This document shows positions 61,383 through 63,871 of a stretch of DNA of 63,871 nt, in pieces. The position numbers and the translations under genes were made by a program. The first letter of the stretch is position 1; each line of letters opens with the position of its first letter. Under the pieces are notes generated by a model that was not told the DNA's origin, did no database searches, and saw nothing but the letters and a program-made list of their open reading frames with translations. Source of the stretch: Clostridia bacterium. GTDB lineage: Bacteria; Bacillota; Clostridia; Oscillospirales; Acutalibacteraceae. The stretch lies in the NCBI GenBank assembly GCA_017468425.1, contig JAFUIO010000011.1, positions 1 to 63,871 on the forward strand. Direction: 5' to 3'.

Positions 61383-63574
61383 TCTTCGAGCATCGCCTTT
61401 AATGCGGAATATCGTTTTGATTTTTTGTTGTTATCAATCATACCCTGCAATTCTCTTATGCTTCCCACGATTATCATATGTTTTTTTGCCCTTGTAACGG
61501 CGGTGTATAAAAGGTTTCTGTATGCTAATTGGGGAGGCAAACCAATAAGAGGCATAATAACTGCATTGAATTCATTACCCTGACTTTTGTGAACTGTTAT
61601 TGCATATGCAAGTTCAAGTTCAGAAAAACTTTCAGTGGGATATTCTGTGATTTTTCCTTCAAAGTCAACAGTCATCAGGCCGTTGTTCAGGTCAACCTTG
61701 CGGAGAATACCGATATCTCCGTTGAATACTCCCGTACCGCTTTCGTCATCTTTATGCCAGACAATATCGTAGTTGTTTTTTATCTGCATAATTTTGTCGC
61801 CTTCACGGAAGATACGTCCCTGGAAAGAGATTTCTTTTTTATCACCTGACGGTGGGTTGAGCGTTGCCTGAATAAGGCGGTTTATGTTTATTGTGCCTGT
61901 TTCACCTTTTCTTGACGGACAGAGAATCTGAATATCATCAAGTGGTGAATAGCCGTAGGCTTTAGGTAATCTTTTTACTAAAAGGTCGCTTACTGTTTGT
62001 GCGGCTGAAGTTGCCACAGTACGCTCCATAAAGAAAAAGTCGTTGTCTTTATCGTTTCTTTCTATTGATTCGCCTCTGACAATTCTGTGTGCATTGCTGA
62101 TAATAAGGCTTTCCATAGCCTGCCTGAAAACTTCTGTAAGTTCAACAGTAGGCAGAAGGTCTGAATTAATTAAATCGTGAAGAACATTTCCTGACCCTAC
62201 AGGGGGCAGCTGGTTGGAGTCGCCTACCATAACAATACGGCAGCCTAAAGGAAGCGCATCGAGCAAGCTTGCAAAAAGGCACACGTCAACCATAGAAAGC
62301 TCATCAATAATAATTGCCTGTATATTCAGAGGGTTTCTTATATTTCTTCCGAAAGTCTGTCTTTCTTCCGAATCGAATTCCACTTCAAGAAGTCTGTGAA
62401 TAGTTTTGGCTTCTCTGCCTGTTACTTCCGACATTCTTTTTGCAGCTCTGCCTGTGGGGGCGCATAATGCTGTTTTAAGCCCTTGAGTTTCGAAAAGCTC
62501 AATAATTCCGTTAATGGTAGTGGTTTTACCTGTACCCGGGCCGCCTGTGAGAATAAGTACACCTTTTTCAATGGCAGTAGTTATAGCTTCGAGCTGTTTT
62601 TCTTCGTAATGAATGTTGTGGTCTTCCTGAATTTTTTTCAGGTCCCGTTCAAGAGTTTTATGACCTGCAGGGGGAAACTGAACAAGAAGCTTTATACGGT
62701 CGCAGATTCTTTTTTCTGCAGCATAAATGTGAGGAAGAAAAAGAAAACCTGTGCCGTTCATATCATATTCAACGAGCTGTTTGTTTTCAATCAAAGTGTC
62801 AATCTGTTCATTTGCTTTTTCTGCAGAAATTTCAAGGAACATCGTTGCAGATTTTATAACTGCGTGGCGCGGCACACAAGTGTGACCGTTTGAAAGATTA
62901 TGTTTCACAATATAAACTATACCTGCTCTTGCACGGAAATCTGCATTGGGGCTGAGAACAAGATTACCTGCAATGGCATCTGCTCTCTCAAAGCCCATTC
63001 CTATGCGTTCATCGCACAAAAGGTAGGGGTTATCTTCAATTAATTCTATTGTTTTGTTACCGAAAACTTTGAAAGCATTTAAGCATTCAGAGGGTGACAT
63101 GCCGTAATGTTCAAGGCGTATCATAATCTCTCTTATGGCGAATTGCTCTCGGAAAGTTTTTGAAATCTGTTCTGCTTTGTTAAGAGAAATTCCTTTTATC
63201 TGTGATAATCTGTCGGGGTCGTTTTCAAGCACATCAAAGGTGTTTTCACCGAATGCTTCGATTATTTTTGCCGCAGTTGACGGGCCGATACCTTTTACTG
63301 CACCTGATGACAGGTATTTAAGCAAATCTGCAGTACTTTTCGGCATTGCTCTTTCGCAGAGTCTTATTTTAAACTGTCTGCCAAAAGATGAATGAAAATC
63401 GAAATGACCGATAAGGCGTAAAGTTTCACCTGCATCGATATGGGGGAGTACACCTACTGCCGTTACAAGCTCATCTGAACAATCAAGGTCAAGAACAGTA
63501 AATCCGTTTTCGTCATTACGAAAAGTAACGGATTCCACAACTCCTTTAATCTCAACTTCGTTTTGCTCAGGCAT
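61379..63574 (-). CDS. recD2: RecD2-family 5'-3' DNA helicase
   Basis: A 731-residue SF1B helicase. An N-terminal OB-like part and two helix-hairpin-helix units (about 90-140, G-A-V-K-G-I-G and I-K-G-I-S) precede the motor: Walker A G-G-P-G-T-G-K-T at 344-351, motif II I-I-D-E-L-S, and C-terminal UvrD-like motif V-H-K-S-Q-G-N-E-F. RecD2 works outside RecBCD in repair and replication fork maintenance. Start is the ATG after AAAGGAAA. It is the first gene of the minus-strand series. Confidence 0.95.
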   Translation of the reverse strand: MPEQNEVEIKGVVESVTFRNDENGFTVLDLDCSDELVTAVGVLPHIDAGETLRLIGHFDFHSSFGRQFKIRLCERAMPKSTADLLKYLSSGAVKGIGPSTAAKIIEAFGENTFDVLENDPDRLSQIKGISLNKAEQISKTFREQFAIREIMIRLEHYGMSPSECLNAFKVFGNKTIELIEDNPYLLCDERIGMGFERADAIAGNLVLSPNADFRARAGIVYIVKHNLSNGHTCVPRHAVIKSATMFLEISAEKANEQIDTLIENKQLVEYDMNGTGFLFLPHIYAAEKRICDRIKLLVQFPPAGHKTLERDLKKIQEDHNIHYEEKQLEAITTAIEKGVLILTGGPGTGKTTTINGIIELFETQGLKTALCAPTGRAAKRMSEVTGREAKTIHRLLEVEFDSEERQTFGRNIRNPLNIQAIIIDELSMVDVCLFASLLDALPLGCRIVMVGDSNQLPPVGSGNVLHDLINSDLLPTVELTEVFRQAMESLIISNAHRIVRGESIERNDKDNDFFFMERTVATSAAQTVSDLLVKRLPKAYGYSPLDDIQILCPSRKGETGTININRLIQATLNPPSGDKKEISFQGRIFREGDKIMQIKNNYDIVWHKDDESGTGVFNGDIGILRKVDLNNGLMTVDFEGKITEYPTESFSELELAYAITVHKSQGNEFNAVIMPLIGLPPQLAYRNLLYTAVTRAKKHMIIVGSIRELQGMIDNNKKSKRYSALKAMLEE

Positions 63575-63612
63575 ATCGGATTTCCTTTCAGGCAGAAATA
63601 ATATATCATTTT

Positions 63613-63641
63613 ATTTTACAATATTATGAGATAAAATGCAA
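63613..63641 (-). promoter_or_regulatory. Promoter of the recD2 operon
   Basis: TTGCAT (63636-63641), 17-base spacer, TAAAAT (63613-63618) on the minus strand, between the structured repeat and recD2. Confidence 0.75.
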
Positions 63642-63671
63642 TACGTTATGAAAGAAAAACACCGCATCAGT

Positions 63672-63812
63672 AACGCCGAGCGTTGATAAGGAAGTATTTC
63701 TTTAAAATGTGAACTTACGGCACAATAATGCGTCAAAACCCACCGATACGCGACAGCGTAATCGATGGGTTTTTCCTTTTCTTGCACACGCAATTTCGCA
63801 TTTTAAAGTGCT
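63672..63812. repeat. Structured intergenic repeat, right copy (inverted)
   Basis: Reverse complement of the repeat at 1-141. The hairpin arms here are CCCATCGAT and ATCGGTGGG in the orientation of the left copy: one extra C-G pair and a tolerated T-G pair compared with the left copy, so the stem is kept although its bases changed. It lies upstream of the recD2 promoter. I see nothing in the last 59 bases. Confidence 0.8.
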
Positions 63813-63871
63813 ACGCAGTTTCGTAGAAAAGCAAAATTGCTTGAATTGAAGCCAAAAATGCAGCAAGGCTG

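Overview
The window looks like chromosomal DNA of an AT-rich, gut-type Clostridia (best guess Oscillospirales/Ruminococcaceae). The basis is strong GGAGG-type ribosome sites, two T-box leaders, a DUF4364 protein, dockerin-like modules, GatCAB-type tRNA amidation genes and many host-glycan hydrolases. I saw no rRNA, tRNA, CRISPR array, insertion sequence or phage gene. Taxonomy is inferred from gene content only.

Region by region. (1) 1-141 and about 63672-63812 are inverted copies of one intergenic repeat with a covarying hairpin, so the window, possibly a contig, runs from repeat to repeat. (2) 180-13318 is a twelve-gene minus-strand branched-chain amino acid operon: ilvA, ridA, leuA, leuC, leuD, leuB, ilvB, ilvN, ilvC, ilvD, a DUF815 ATPase and a MaoC-like hydratase. 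It is read from one promoter through a leader with two T-box decoding modules (specifiers CTC/Leu and ATC/Ile) but only one antiterminator/terminator. (3) 13498-16432 is a divergent three-gene ABC importer of the TrpXYZ-like/COG2984 class. (4) 16566-26585 is a compact minus-strand cluster: two acyl-adenylating enzymes, a free-standing carrier protein, two condensation-fold proteins, a GH3-type acyl-amido synthetase and a two-component system. Four-fold 11-bp direct repeats resembling PhoP/PhoB boxes precede both transcription units. This is the best candidate for an undescribed biosynthetic pathway, probably an acyl amide or lipopeptide-like product.

(5) 26624-47455 is a glycan-foraging and cell-surface region: GH101-like, GH36, GH109-like, GH3 and GH95 enzymes, a GPH/MFS-like transporter, a BspA-type leucine-rich repeat protein, a TetR regulator, a secreted 5'-nucleotidase and two secreted dockerin-like proteins. 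The mix of predicted alpha-GalNAc, alpha-galactose and alpha-fucose activities points to mucin O-glycans. Remnants of a second GH95 gene and of a P-loop kinase show past gene decay. (6) 47469-48446 is a lipoprotein. (7) 48636-53824 is a T-box-controlled operon encoding an AspRS-GatC fusion, a short GatA-like protein lacking all three catalytic amidase residues, and an intact GatB. (8) 53846-55452 carries a secreted GDSL hydrolase and a sugar O-acetyltransferase. (9) 55453-63641 is a minus-strand housekeeping series: recD2, comFC, mreB, a DUF4364 gene and araB, ending at a terminator, followed by a methyltransferase, a GNAT and an HD hydrolase.

Starts were chosen by ribosome-binding-site spacing and often differ from the longest open frame. 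Promoter, operator and RNA-structure calls come from reading the sequence by eye. Family names come from recognised motifs, not database searches.
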